The notes: generated by a model from the letters alone, not told the origin. A DNA stretch of 7,225 nucleotides from Candidatus Atribacter alterifermentans (GCA_012517635.1 JAAYUP010000387.1:1-7225), one strand, 5' to 3'. Numbered from the stretch's first letter, positions 1 to 6,062 are shown. Translations and numbers: made by a program.

Positions 1-438
1 ATACAACCACCCTTCCTGGGTGGGGATATAGGTAATATCAGACACCCAAACCTGGTTTGAATACTCGACGAGAAAGTTTTGATTGAGACGATTATCAGCA
101 ACTGGATGCTGATGATTCGAATCAGTGGTGACCCGATAGCGTCTGTGAGTTGTAGCTCGTATCTCATGTTGTTTCATGAGGCGAGCAACTCGGTTCTTAC
201 TACAGGACCACCCTTTTTCTTTTCTAAGCCACTGGGTAATTCGAGGGCTTCCATAACGTTTCCGGTGAGCATGGAAAGTCACTCGGATATCAACCAATAG
301 TTGCTCATTGTCGATCTCTCGTTTAGATCTTTTTCTTTTTCGAAACGCATAGTACCCGCTCACTGAAACATGTAATACATTGCACATCCTCTCCACCGAA
401 AAATGCGAGCGGTGCTGATGGATAAATTGGAAAATCAT
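1..438 (-). CDS. IS3-family transposase OrfB, N-terminal 146 residues (partial)
   Basis: This is the catalytic subunit of an IS3 transposase. I translated it by hand from the minus strand: it is open from the ATG at 438 to the window edge with no stop. Residues about 1-30 contain FIHQHRSHFSVERMC and VSVSGYYAF, typical of the OrfB N-terminus. Residues about 41-95 form the HTH_21-like region, with RYGSPRIT and NRVARLM. VWVSDITYIP at residues 130-139 opens the rve integrase core, and D134 is the first Asp of the DDE triad. The second Asp and the Glu lie outside the window. The ATG overlaps the OrfA stop as ATGA, so OrfB could start by itself or, as is usual in this family, be made as an OrfAB fusion by -1 frameshifting. 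Confidence 0.9.
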   Translation of the reverse strand, partial: MIFQFIHQHRSHFSVERMCNVLHVSVSGYYAFRKRKRSKREIDNEQLLVDIRVTFHAHRKRYGSPRITQWLRKEKGWSCSKNRVARLMKQHEIRATTHRRYRVTTDSNHQHPVADNRLNQNFLVEYSNQVWVSDITYIPTQEGWLY

Positions 439-740
439 CTTGGTGTCTTTGAGAAGATGGCAAGTGCTTTTTTTAAGATATCTCGTTCTTCAGTCACTCG
501 TTCTAGGTCACGTTTTAACTGTCGGAATTGTTCATCTTCTGGTTTTAAGTGACCGGTTCCAGGAAAAGCATTGACCGGATCTTCTTCAAAGGCTTTCTTC
601 CACTTATAGATGGTATTTTCTCCTATCCCAAAATCTCGAGCAACTTGGGCAATAGGTCTTTTTTGTTCACTGACTAAGCGAAGGATTTCCAATTTAAATT
701 CTTTGTCATACTTTTGTCGTTTTTCTTTTTCTTGATTCAT
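435..740 (-). CDS. IS3-family transposase OrfA (helix-turn-helix subunit)
   Basis: This 101-residue protein is full length for OrfA of the IS3 family (HTH_Tnp_1/IS911-type). Residues about 11-22 contain YDKEFKLEILRL, the conserved family opening. The helix-turn-helix lies at about residues 29-50 (PIAQVARDFGIGENTIYKWK) and would bind the terminal inverted repeats. Residues about 69-95, rich in Leu, Arg and Glu, form a likely leucine-zipper coiled coil for multimerisation, ending in the common motif ERDILKKALA. The ATG at 740 is preceded ten bases upstream by a GGGGGTG Shine-Dalgarno-like stretch. OrfA alone usually regulates transposition, and the OrfAB fusion is the transposase. No disruption is visible. 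Confidence 0.93.
   Translation of the reverse strand: MNQEKEKRQKYDKEFKLEILRLVSEQKRPIAQVARDFGIGENTIYKWKKAFEEDPVNAFPGTGHLKPEDEQFRQLKRDLERVTEERDILKKALAIFSKTPR
468..474 (-). other. Putative -1 programmed frameshift site (A7) for OrfAB
   Basis: Near the end of OrfA the minus strand reads TTA AAA AAA GCA, a run of seven A followed by G, which matches the A-AAA-AAA slippery heptamer used in many IS3 elements. A -1 slip here enters the OrfB frame through AGC ACT TGC with no stop before the OrfB body, giving an OrfAB fusion. Slippage itself is inferred from the family. I did not identify a convincing downstream stimulatory structure. Confidence 0.6.
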
Positions 741-753
741 GATTCATTGACAC

Positions 754-799
754 CCCCGATTTATTATATTCTCTTTTCTATGCCTCTACAAAATCGGGG
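754..799. repeat. 9-bp inverted repeat around the IS end
   Basis: CCCCGATTT at 754-762 is repeated in perfect inverted form as AAATCGGGG at 791-799, with 28 bases between. It brackets the presumed IS promoter and terminus. It may be an operator for OrfA, part of the terminal binding site, or a leftover of the target. Its role is unknown. Confidence 0.5.
763..791 (-). promoter_or_regulatory. Candidate promoter of the insertion sequence
   Basis: On the minus strand a perfect TATAAT (768-763) lies 17 bases from TTGTAG (791-786), a weak -35 with only TTG conserved. Transcription would begin about 15 bases before the OrfA start codon. The -35 coincides with the presumed IS end, as is common for IS3 elements. 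Confidence 0.45.
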
Positions 800-994
800 A
801 AAGACCACGGTGGTATTTACAGGATAGGATAGAATATGGTTATCTATCAATGTGACCGAGTTGAAAAAAGGTATTCTTTCTTAATTAAATCCGAGTAAAG
901 ATAAAATGTGGCATTCTCTTCTTGCATAGATTATGAAAAAGTTTACGGGACTTGATGTTGATGAATGATTATTGATAAAAGGTGGCTTTAAAAA
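791..994. other. Noncoding region upstream of the FGGY kinase
   Basis: No gene is seen here. The most visible elements are a Shine-Dalgarno AAAGGTGG at 978-984, ten bases before the kinase ATG, and a small odd palindrome ACCAC-G-GTGGT at 804-814. Promoter candidates for the kinase are weak: TTGAAA at 861-866 with TTAAAT at 885-890 (18-base spacer), and an isolated TAAAAT at 902-907 without a good -35. The kinase may therefore depend on an activator, on a weak promoter, or have lost its native promoter through the IS insertion. Confidence 0.5.
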
Positions 995-2455
995 ATGAAT
1001 AAAGATAGCGCTTTCGTCATGGGTATTGATTGTGGCACTCAGGGTATACGCTGTTTAATTTCTGACCTTGAGGGAAACATTATTGCTGATGGTCAAGAAA
1101 AAATTCTTTCTTCAAATAAAATCGGCGATTGGTTTGAACAAGATCCCAATGAATGGTGGACAAAAACCCAAATTTGTATTCAAAAAACTCTATCCGATTT
1201 AGAAAAAAGCGGATATTCTCCATCTACTATTCATTGCTTATCTTTAGATTCAACCTCTGGAACTATTATACCCATTGGTGAAAATAATCAACCTCTTTGT
1301 CCCGCTATTATGTATAATGACAGTCGAGCAAAAGAGGAATCCCTCTATATCAACCATATTGCTCCGGATTTTACTCAAAAAATTGGTTATCAATTTGATC
1401 CTTCTTTCGCGCTATGCAAGGTGCTTTGGCTTAAAAACCATCTCCCTGAAATATATAACAAAACAAAGGTATTCTTACATGCTTGTGATTTTTTGCAGAT
1501 GAAACTAACTGGCCTCATCCAATCCGATATTTCCAATTCACTCAAAATGGGTTTTGATCTTTTGGAGATGACATGGCCGAGCTTTATTCAAGACCGATTA
1601 GGGATCGATATTCAAAAACTTCCTTTAGTAATAAAAACCGGAGAAGAATCTGGGGTAATTACTAAATCAATTGTTAAAAAATTTCATTTTTCGCCTTCTT
1701 TAAAAGTTTTAGCAGGTGCTACTGACGGAACGGCTTCTTTTTTTGCTTCGGGAGCAAGATTACCAGGTGATATTTCGAGTACAATTGGAACAACTTTAGT
1801 AATACGTGGTATTTCAAAAAATTTGATCAAAGATACCAAAGGAAGAATTTATTGTCATCTTCATCCAGCTGGTTACTGGTTACCCGGCGGCGCCAGCAAT
1901 ACTGGTGGTGAATGCTTACAAAAATTCTTCCCCAATGAAAATTTAAAAGACTGGGATAGCCAAGTGTTAAAAATGTCTCTTCCTACCTCATTAATTTTGT
2001 ATCCTTTGACAAGAAAAGGGGAACGTCTTCCTTTTGCGTCACCAGAAGCTGAGTTTTTCCAAAATCGCAAAGAATCAAATCGGCTCGAGTTTTATGCTGC
2101 TTGCCTTGAAGGAGTAGGGTATGTTGAAAAATTAAGTTATCACATATTAGAAATATTGGGTTCTTCCCCGATTCAAAGAGTTTTTTCTTCAGGAAGTGGT
2201 GCTAATAGTCCTATTTGGTGTCAAATACGATCCAATATCTTATCAAAACCAGTATACCTCCCAAAAACAACTGAATCTGCTATGGGAGCTTGTATTATCG
2301 CTGCTTCTCATTTATTTGGAAACTTATCTCTTGCTTGCGAAAAAATGGTAAAAATCAATGAGATTTATGAACCTCAAAAACCAATATCCGCCCAATATCA
2401 AGAAAAATACCATCAATTTCTTGATGAATGTCAAAAAAGAGGGTATATCCAATAG
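995..2455 (+). CDS. FGGY-family sugar kinase, D-ribulokinase-like
   Basis: This 486-residue ATP-dependent kinase has the usual length of FGGY enzymes (xylulokinase, ribulokinase, glycerol kinase). The FGGY_N domain opens with the phosphate-binding motif GIDCGTQGIRC (residues 10-20) and has MYNDSRA (106-112). The FGGY_C domain has GATDG (241-245), where D244 is the expected catalytic base, followed by SSTIGTTLVI (261-270). GGASNTGG (298-305), YPLTRKGERLPFASP (336-350) and SSGSGAN (398-404, adenosine-side loop) look most like the D-ribulose kinase group known from cyanobacteria and plant XK-1 proteins, from memory of that family, rather than classical XylB or AraB. The product would be D-ribulose 5-phosphate, feeding the pentose phosphate pathway. 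It is probably monocistronic and converges on nagA with a 30-base gap and no obvious terminator. Family is secure; substrate is moderate. Confidence 0.9.
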   Translation: MNKDSAFVMGIDCGTQGIRCLISDLEGNIIADGQEKILSSNKIGDWFEQDPNEWWTKTQICIQKTLSDLEKSGYSPSTIHCLSLDSTSGTIIPIGENNQPLCPAIMYNDSRAKEESLYINHIAPDFTQKIGYQFDPSFALCKVLWLKNHLPEIYNKTKVFLHACDFLQMKLTGLIQSDISNSLKMGFDLLEMTWPSFIQDRLGIDIQKLPLVIKTGEESGVITKSIVKKFHFSPSLKVLAGATDGTASFFASGARLPGDISSTIGTTLVIRGISKNLIKDTKGRIYCHLHPAGYWLPGGASNTGGECLQKFFPNENLKDWDSQVLKMSLPTSLILYPLTRKGERLPFASPEAEFFQNRKESNRLEFYAACLEGVGYVEKLSYHILEILGSSPIQRVFSSGSGANSPIWCQIRSNILSKPVYLPKTTESAMGACIIAASHLFGNLSLACEKMVKINEIYEPQKPISAQYQEKYHQFLDECQKRGYIQ

Positions 2456-2485
2456 TAAGAATTGAGGTCAAATATTTATTTCATA

Positions 2486-3640
2486 TCAAATCTTCTCACC
2501 ATGAATAAAGGTCGCATGGCAGTTCAATTCGTCATCAAAAATTACAATATCCGCATTTTTGTTGATTTCAAGACTTCCTATTTGGTGTTCCATTCCAATT
2601 AGTTGAGCCGGAATAAGGCTTCCAATTTGAGCTAATCGGGAATGAGAAATTTGAAAATGGGATCGCAAATTGGCAAGGCATCGGTTAAGGGGAGTGGTGC
2701 TCCCTGCTAAACTCATCGTTGATTTCATTCGAGCAATTCCATTCTCAACTATCATCAATTCTCCACCAAATTCATATTCACCATCCCTGAAACCAGTTGG
2801 CCGAACAGCATCACTTACTGCAATAAAGTGATCTTCATCTTTACATTTCAAGGCGATTTTCATAATATCAGGATGAACGTGAATCATATCAGCTATAAGT
2901 TCAACAGTTATATCATCAAATCCAAGAGCAAAAGAAAGCAAATTAGGCTTACGGTGATTAAGTGGGTCCATTCCGTTAAATAAGTGAGTGATCAAATGTG
3001 CTCCTTTGCAATAAGCTAAATAACAGGTTTCCTGATCGGCTTGGCTATGCCCCAAAGATACGCAAACATCTTGTTTGCTTAAAAATTCTATGAGTTCTAA
3101 ACTCCCTGGAAGCTCTGGGGCCAAGGTAACTCTTTTAATCAAACCAGGATCAATGCTTAAAAATTCTTCCATCTCTGAAAGATTTGGTGCTCTAAGGTTT
3201 TTTACATTATGAGCGCCTCTTCGACCTTCAGACAAATAAGGTCCCTCTAAATGGATCCCTAAAATCTGAGCGTAAGAGATATGATGTTCATTTCTAAATT
3301 GAGAAACTATTTCTATAGCTTTTTTTAGCCGTGAATAACTTTCGGATACTGTTGTCGCTAAAAACCCCGTCACACCGCATGTTGCAAAATATTTGGTCAT
3401 TTCCTTTAAACCATTGAGATCACCATCGGTAGTATCGTGACCTAAGGCACCATGAAGATGAAGGTCGATCAAGCCTGGATAAATAAATTTACCTGTAAAA
3501 TCACATTTTTTATCAACTTTTAATTCTGATTCTTTTGACTCATTGATTCCTACAATTTTTTTCCCTTCAACAAGGAGTGTTGCATTTTCAATCAACCGAT
3601 GTGGGGTAACTATGTTTCCAACAATACCAATTCGACTCAT
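2486..3640 (-). CDS. nagA: N-acetylglucosamine-6-phosphate deacetylase
   Basis: This cytoplasmic amidohydrolase converts GlcNAc-6-P to glucosamine-6-P plus acetate, in amino-sugar catabolism and wall recycling. It has 384 residues, normal for NagA. Seen in order: PGLIDLHLHG (55-64) with the HxH pair H61 and H63, as in Bacillus-type rather than E. coli-type enzymes; GIHLEGPYL (128-136) with metal ligand E132; VTLAPE (171-176); SLGHSQA (195-201) with H198; ITHLFNGM (217-224) with H219; DMIHVHP (251-257); VSDAVRPTG (275-283) with catalytic D277; and AGSTTP (312-317). All key residues are present. I chose the ATG at 3640 because AGGA at 3654-3651 lies ten bases upstream; an in-frame TTG at 3646 would add two residues but sits only four bases from that site. 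No nagB or transporter is in the window. The gene is divergent from the UroD/ROK operon, which suggests shared regulation. Confidence 0.93.
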   Translation of the reverse strand: MSRIGIVGNIVTPHRLIENATLLVEGKKIVGINESKESELKVDKKCDFTGKFIYPGLIDLHLHGALGHDTTDGDLNGLKEMTKYFATCGVTGFLATTVSESYSRLKKAIEIVSQFRNEHHISYAQILGIHLEGPYLSEGRRGAHNVKNLRAPNLSEMEEFLSIDPGLIKRVTLAPELPGSLELIEFLSKQDVCVSLGHSQADQETCYLAYCKGAHLITHLFNGMDPLNHRKPNLLSFALGFDDITVELIADMIHVHPDIMKIALKCKDEDHFIAVSDAVRPTGFRDGEYEFGGELMIVENGIARMKSTMSLAGSTTPLNRCLANLRSHFQISHSRLAQIGSLIPAQLIGMEHQIGSLEINKNADIVIFDDELNCHATFIHGEKI

Positions 3641-3708
3641 TCTCAAACCATCCTTTTTTTAATATGTTCCATTTTGAAATACACAATAGAAAGTGGTGTT
3701 AGAATCAA

Positions 3709-3726
3709 AAACTTTTTTTAAAGTTT
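3709..3726. repeat. 7-bp inverted repeat in the nagA leader
   Basis: AAACTTT (3709-3715) and AAAGTTT (3720-3726) form a perfect inverted repeat with a four-base loop. It lies just downstream of the predicted nagA start point near 3738, so it could be a repressor site or a small RNA hairpin at the 5' end of the message. It is entirely A/T-rich, so chance is possible. Confidence 0.35.
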
Positions 3727-3744
3727 AACTTGGACACAAAACCA

Positions 3745-3773
3745 ATTATATAAACATGATATATTAATGTTAA
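3745..3773 (-). promoter_or_regulatory. nagA promoter (TTAACA-17-TATAAT)
   Basis: On the minus strand the -35 TTAACA (3773-3768) has five of six consensus bases, and the -10 TATAAT (3750-3745) is perfect, with an ideal 17-base spacer. Transcription should start near 3738, giving a leader of about 98 bases before the ATG at 3640. Confidence 0.7.
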
Positions 3774-3779
3774 TTAACA
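3768..3779. promoter_or_regulatory. 12-bp perfect palindrome over the nagA -35, candidate operator
   Basis: TGTTAATTAACA is its own reverse complement and contains the complete -35 hexamer of the nagA promoter. A dimeric regulator bound here would block RNA polymerase. The regulator is not encoded in the window. Confidence 0.45.
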
Positions 3780-3806
3780 CTAGACATTTTAATTATAAGT
3801 TCTTTG

Positions 3807-3818
3807 TGGTCTTTACCA
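3807..3818. promoter_or_regulatory. Site resembling the NagR/DasR (GntR-family) amino-sugar operator
   Basis: TGGTCTTTACCA matches 10 of 12 positions of the TGGTCTAGACCA core bound by NagR/DasR-type regulators that sense glucosamine-6-P or GlcNAc-6-P. It lies about 70 bases upstream of the predicted nagA start point, not over a promoter, which weakens the case for direct repression. The assignment rests on the motif and the nagA context only. Confidence 0.35.
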
Positions 3819-3839
3819 TAATTAGTTCAGCTTAATTCT

Positions 3840-3930
3840 TATCTTTATGGCTTTTACCTTTTTAACCTGATTGTAATAAAATTTTTTCAAAGCATTTCCA
3901 TTACAATAAGGAAAAACTGCCATAAAGGTG
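3840..3930. repeat. Long nested imperfect inverted repeat
   Basis: The outer arms are CTTTATGGC (3843-3851) and GCCATAAAG (3919-3927), a perfect 9-bp match. TTTTACCTT (3852-3860) then pairs with AAGGAAAAA (3908-3916) with one mismatch, across a two-base bulge. Inner arms ATTGTAAT (3870-3877) and ATTACAAT (3900-3907) are perfect. Together about 25 pairs can stack, with a 9-base bulge on the left arm and a 22-base loop. It lies upstream of the predicted operon promoters, so it acts either as DNA (cruciform or multi-site operator) or in an RNA from a promoter I did not identify. Confidence 0.6.
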
Positions 3931-3945
3931 TTTTGTAATTGTAAT
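3870..3945. promoter_or_regulatory. Three ATTGTAAT boxes, candidate operator cluster
   Basis: The same octamer occurs at 3870-3877 (plus), 3900-3907 (minus, as ATTACAAT) and 3938-3945 (plus). The third copy overlaps the -35 of the candidate operon promoter, where bound protein would interfere with transcription. The factor is unknown; A/T-rich octamers can recur by chance. Confidence 0.4.
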
Positions 3946-3968
3946 CATTTTATTTTTTACTTTATAAT
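3939..3968 (+). promoter_or_regulatory. Upstream candidate promoter of the UroD/ROK operon
   Basis: The -35 TTGTAA (3939-3944) matches four of six consensus bases, and TATAAT (3963-3968) is a perfect -10, with an 18-base spacer. Transcription would begin near 3975, giving a leader of about 96 bases. A small hairpin, TACTG (3978-3982) with CAGTA (3992-3996), would lie at its 5' end. Confidence 0.5.
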
Positions 3969-3987
3969 TATACTTATTACTGTTTTT

Positions 3988-4016
3988 TTGTCAGTATTTT
4001 AAAGAAATTTTAGTAT
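3988..4016 (+). promoter_or_regulatory. Downstream candidate promoter of the UroD/ROK operon
   Basis: The -35 TTGTCA (3988-3993) matches five of six bases, and the -10 TAGTAT (4011-4016) matches four, with the ideal 17-base spacer. Transcription would start near 4023, about 48 bases before the ATG. It may be the main promoter or act in tandem with the one upstream. Confidence 0.45.
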
Positions 4017-4070
4017 TATTGTTAAAAACTTAATTTGTAGATTAGCGTTTTGGTGTTGAAGGAGTAAAAT

Positions 4071-5105
4071 ATGACTTCCAAAGAAAGAGTATTGTGTGCC
4101 CTTCGGAAGAACAAACCGGATCGGGTGCCAATTTATAACTCATTTACACCTCAAATAGAAGAAGGGCTTTGCCAACATTTTTGTTGTTCACCAGAGAAGC
4201 TTGACGAAGTCATTGGAAACGATGTGAAACGGGTTACATTTAACCCGCCTTTTGGTTTTCATCCTACAATCCAAACAGATGGGAGTTTTATCGACGAATG
4301 GGGAATTATATATAAACGAATAGGTTATTACGATGAAATGATCGCTCATCCTTTATCGGATCTGAGTCAAATTAACCACTATCAATTTCCAGATCCTTGG
4401 GCTCCCGGTCGATTTGACCAAGCAAAAAAAATACTTCAAAACAATCAACTTCAACTTGCCACTATGGGGTTTTTAGGGAGTACGAATTTTGAACCCTCCT
4501 GGTATTTAGTTGGTTTGGAAAAATTTTTAATCGAATTTTACCAGGAGAATCCAGTTATTGATTATATTCTTGATCAAACTCTCCATTTTTACCAAGCAAT
4601 GAGCCAACAATTAATCTCTTTAGGGGTTGATATTATTATGTGTGGAGATGACGTTGGAACTCAACAGGGTATGATGATTTCGCCTCAGGTCTGGAGAAAG
4701 CGATTAAAACCCCGTCTCGACCAACTTTTTAAAACTTTTAGACAATCAAACCCTGAAATTATCATTATTTATCATAGCGACGGGAATATCGAACCAATTA
4801 TACCTGATCTCATCGAACTGGGTCTTGATGTTCTCAATCCAATACAGCCTAAATGCATGGATCCCATTGAAATAAAAAGAAAGTACGGGGATCGACTCGC
4901 CTTCTTTGGTACTATTGATGAACAAGAAACTCTTCCATTTCTGGACGAGGAAGAGGTAAGAAGAGAAGTGAAGTCACGCATTCAAAAAGTAGGGTATAAT
5001 GGTGGATTACTTTTAGGAGCAACTCACAATATACAACCGGATACGCCAATAAAAAATATAACCGCTATGTATGATGAAGTGCAATCCAATCCCATTCTTT
5101 TTTAA
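4071..5105 (+). CDS. UroD-like (uroporphyrinogen decarboxylase superfamily) protein, HSDG variant
   Basis: This 344-residue soluble protein has the length and landmarks of the UROD/MtaA superfamily (TIM-barrel). It opens with TSKERVLCAL and KPDRVP (15-20), a common start for UroD-like non-haem proteins. FPDPW (106-110), CGDDVGTQQG (191-200), WRKRLKPRL (208-216) and IIYHSDGNIEPIIPDLIELG (232-251) follow. In MtaA/CmuA-type methyltransferases the HxC motif binds zinc; here it is H235-S-D237, and the later Cys region reads ATHN (317-320). True UroD function is unlikely because no haem genes accompany it and it has a duplicated relative two genes away. It could be a methyltransferase-like enzyme or a lyase of unknown substrate. 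AAGGAG lies six bases before the ATG. It heads a three-gene operon, with 39 bases before the ROK gene and no terminator. Confidence 0.88.
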   Translation: MTSKERVLCALRKNKPDRVPIYNSFTPQIEEGLCQHFCCSPEKLDEVIGNDVKRVTFNPPFGFHPTIQTDGSFIDEWGIIYKRIGYYDEMIAHPLSDLSQINHYQFPDPWAPGRFDQAKKILQNNQLQLATMGFLGSTNFEPSWYLVGLEKFLIEFYQENPVIDYILDQTLHFYQAMSQQLISLGVDIIMCGDDVGTQQGMMISPQVWRKRLKPRLDQLFKTFRQSNPEIIIIYHSDGNIEPIIPDLIELGLDVLNPIQPKCMDPIEIKRKYGDRLAFFGTIDEQETLPFLDEEEVRREVKSRIQKVGYNGGLLLGATHNIQPDTPIKNITAMYDEVQSNPILF

Positions 5106-5144
5106 ATAAAATCATCATTTGATTATCGGGGAGGAAGATAAATT

Positions 5145-6062
5145 TTGGCTTATTCAATTGGAATAGATTTAGGAGGAACCAAAATAGCTGGAGTATTAGT
5201 AAACGAACAAATGGAAATTCTTGCCTATGAAAAAATACCAGTGGAACCAAAAAGACAGGTCGAAAAAGTCTTCAATGACATCATCTCCTTAATACAATTA
5301 CTTAAGGAAAAACTGAAAAATCCGAATGAGTTAATTGGAATGGGGATTGCTTGCCCTGGATTGGTTGATATAGTCCATGGAATGATGGTTTATTCAGAAA
5401 ATCTCAATTGGCGAAATGTTCCGGTTGTTCAGATTCTTTCTGAAAAATTAAATTTTCCATTCTACTTGGAACATGATGTCCGAAGCGGTGCCATTGCTGA
5501 AGTATTTTTCGGAGTAGGGAAAAAATCCCGGAATTTGGTCTACATCAGTGTTGGCACCGGAATTTCAGGAACTTTAATCTGGGAAAGACAATTTATTCGT
5601 GGTACAAGAGGTATTTCTGCCGAATTGGGTCACATTATTGTTGAACCAGGTGGACCCCTTTGTCGATGTGGAAATGCCGGATGTCTCGAAGCTCTTGCTT
5701 CGGGAAGTGCTATGGAAAGAGAAGCCTATCATTTAACAAAAAAACCGGTGAGCGGTGCTGTCATAATGCAAAAAGCCCAGGAAAATATTTCCCCTTATAC
5801 CAATATCGTCCATCAAGCTGCTTATTATTTGGGAATTGGTTTAGCTAACATTGCTCAAATCTTTGATCCAGAACTCATCGTTTTAGGAGGTGGCGTTTCC
5901 GAGTCCGGTGATTTCTTGCTCAAGCTCGTTGAATCTTATTATATTAAACATCAATTCTGGTCGTTCTCCCTTCCAGACTTGAAAATTGGCGCCTTTAAAG
6001 GTAAAGCGAGTGTTATGGGGGCAGCTGGACTTCCATTTCTAAAAAAGGAGGGTTTACTTTGA
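5145..6062 (+). CDS. ROK-family sugar kinase (glucokinase or N-acylhexosamine kinase)
   Basis: This 305-residue enzyme is full length for ROK kinases, which phosphorylate hexoses or N-acetylhexosamines with ATP. Seen in order: IGIDLGGTKIAG (5-16), the ATP phosphate loop; GIACPGLVD (67-75); EHDVRSGAIAE (109-119), with D111 the expected catalytic base; VYISVGTGISG (132-142); and the ROK signature with E160, H163, C173, C175, C180 and E182, where the His and three Cys form the usual structural zinc site; then IVLGGGVSESG (245-255). The residue before D111 is His, where many members have Asn. The E/H/E set fits glucose, GlcNAc or ManNAc kinases; with nagA divergent next door, an amino-sugar substrate is plausible but not shown. 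The start is TTG with a strong GGGGAGGAAG at 5128-5137. It lacks an N-terminal DNA-binding domain, so it is a kinase and not a NagC-type repressor. Confidence 0.92.
   Translation: MAYSIGIDLGGTKIAGVLVNEQMEILAYEKIPVEPKRQVEKVFNDIISLIQLLKEKLKNPNELIGMGIACPGLVDIVHGMMVYSENLNWRNVPVVQILSEKLNFPFYLEHDVRSGAIAEVFFGVGKKSRNLVYISVGTGISGTLIWERQFIRGTRGISAELGHIIVEPGGPLCRCGNAGCLEALASGSAMEREAYHLTKKPVSGAVIMQKAQENISPYTNIVHQAAYYLGIGLANIAQIFDPELIVLGGGVSESGDFLLKLVESYYIKHQFWSFSLPDLKIGAFKGKASVMGAAGLPFLKKEGLL

Larger units (their letters stand above)
1..790 (-). mobile_element. IS3-family insertion sequence, 5' part only (cut by window start)
   Basis: The minus strand carries the two-gene layout of IS3-family elements: a short helix-turn-helix OrfA, then an integrase-like OrfB in the -1 frame with a small overlap. 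The element runs off the window at position 1, so its distal end and any target-site duplication cannot be seen. The OrfA-proximal end is set tentatively at 790, because the minus strand there begins TGTAGAGG, and IS3 ends usually begin with TG; it could lie anywhere from about 770 to 830. The visible reading frames are intact, so the element may be active or recently inserted. It has no functional link to the sugar genes, but it sits upstream of the FGGY kinase and may have separated that gene from its original neighbours. Confidence 0.85.
3641..4070. other. Divergent regulatory region between nagA and the UroD/ROK operon
   Basis: These 430 very AT-rich bases contain no convincing gene on either strand. 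They contain promoters for both directions, several inverted repeats and repeated boxes, listed separately. Predicted transcripts have leaders of about 95-100 bases on each side. The start of the operon is marked by AAGGAG at 4059-4064, six bases before the ATG at 4071. Confidence 0.8.

Noticed and set aside
79..300. Open plus-strand frame of 73 codons
   Set aside because: It is antisense to the IS3 OrfB, which has clear family motifs; this frame has no recognisable domain or ribosome site.
1275..1502. Open plus-strand frame within the FGGY kinase
   Set aside because: It lies in another frame of a strongly supported kinase gene and resembles no family.
2456..2485. Bidirectional terminator between the convergent genes
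   Set aside because: The 30-base gap shows only AT-rich imperfect symmetry, with no GC stem or T-run on either strand.
3840..3930. Riboswitch or T-box in the operon leader
   Set aside because: No recognised riboswitch core, T-box or terminator/antiterminator pair could be seen, and the structure lies upstream of the best promoters.
5145..6062. ROK transcriptional repressor (NagC/XylR type)
   Set aside because: The protein begins directly with the ATP-binding DLGGTK motif at residue 8 and has no helix-turn-helix domain; catalytic Asp and zinc ligands are present.
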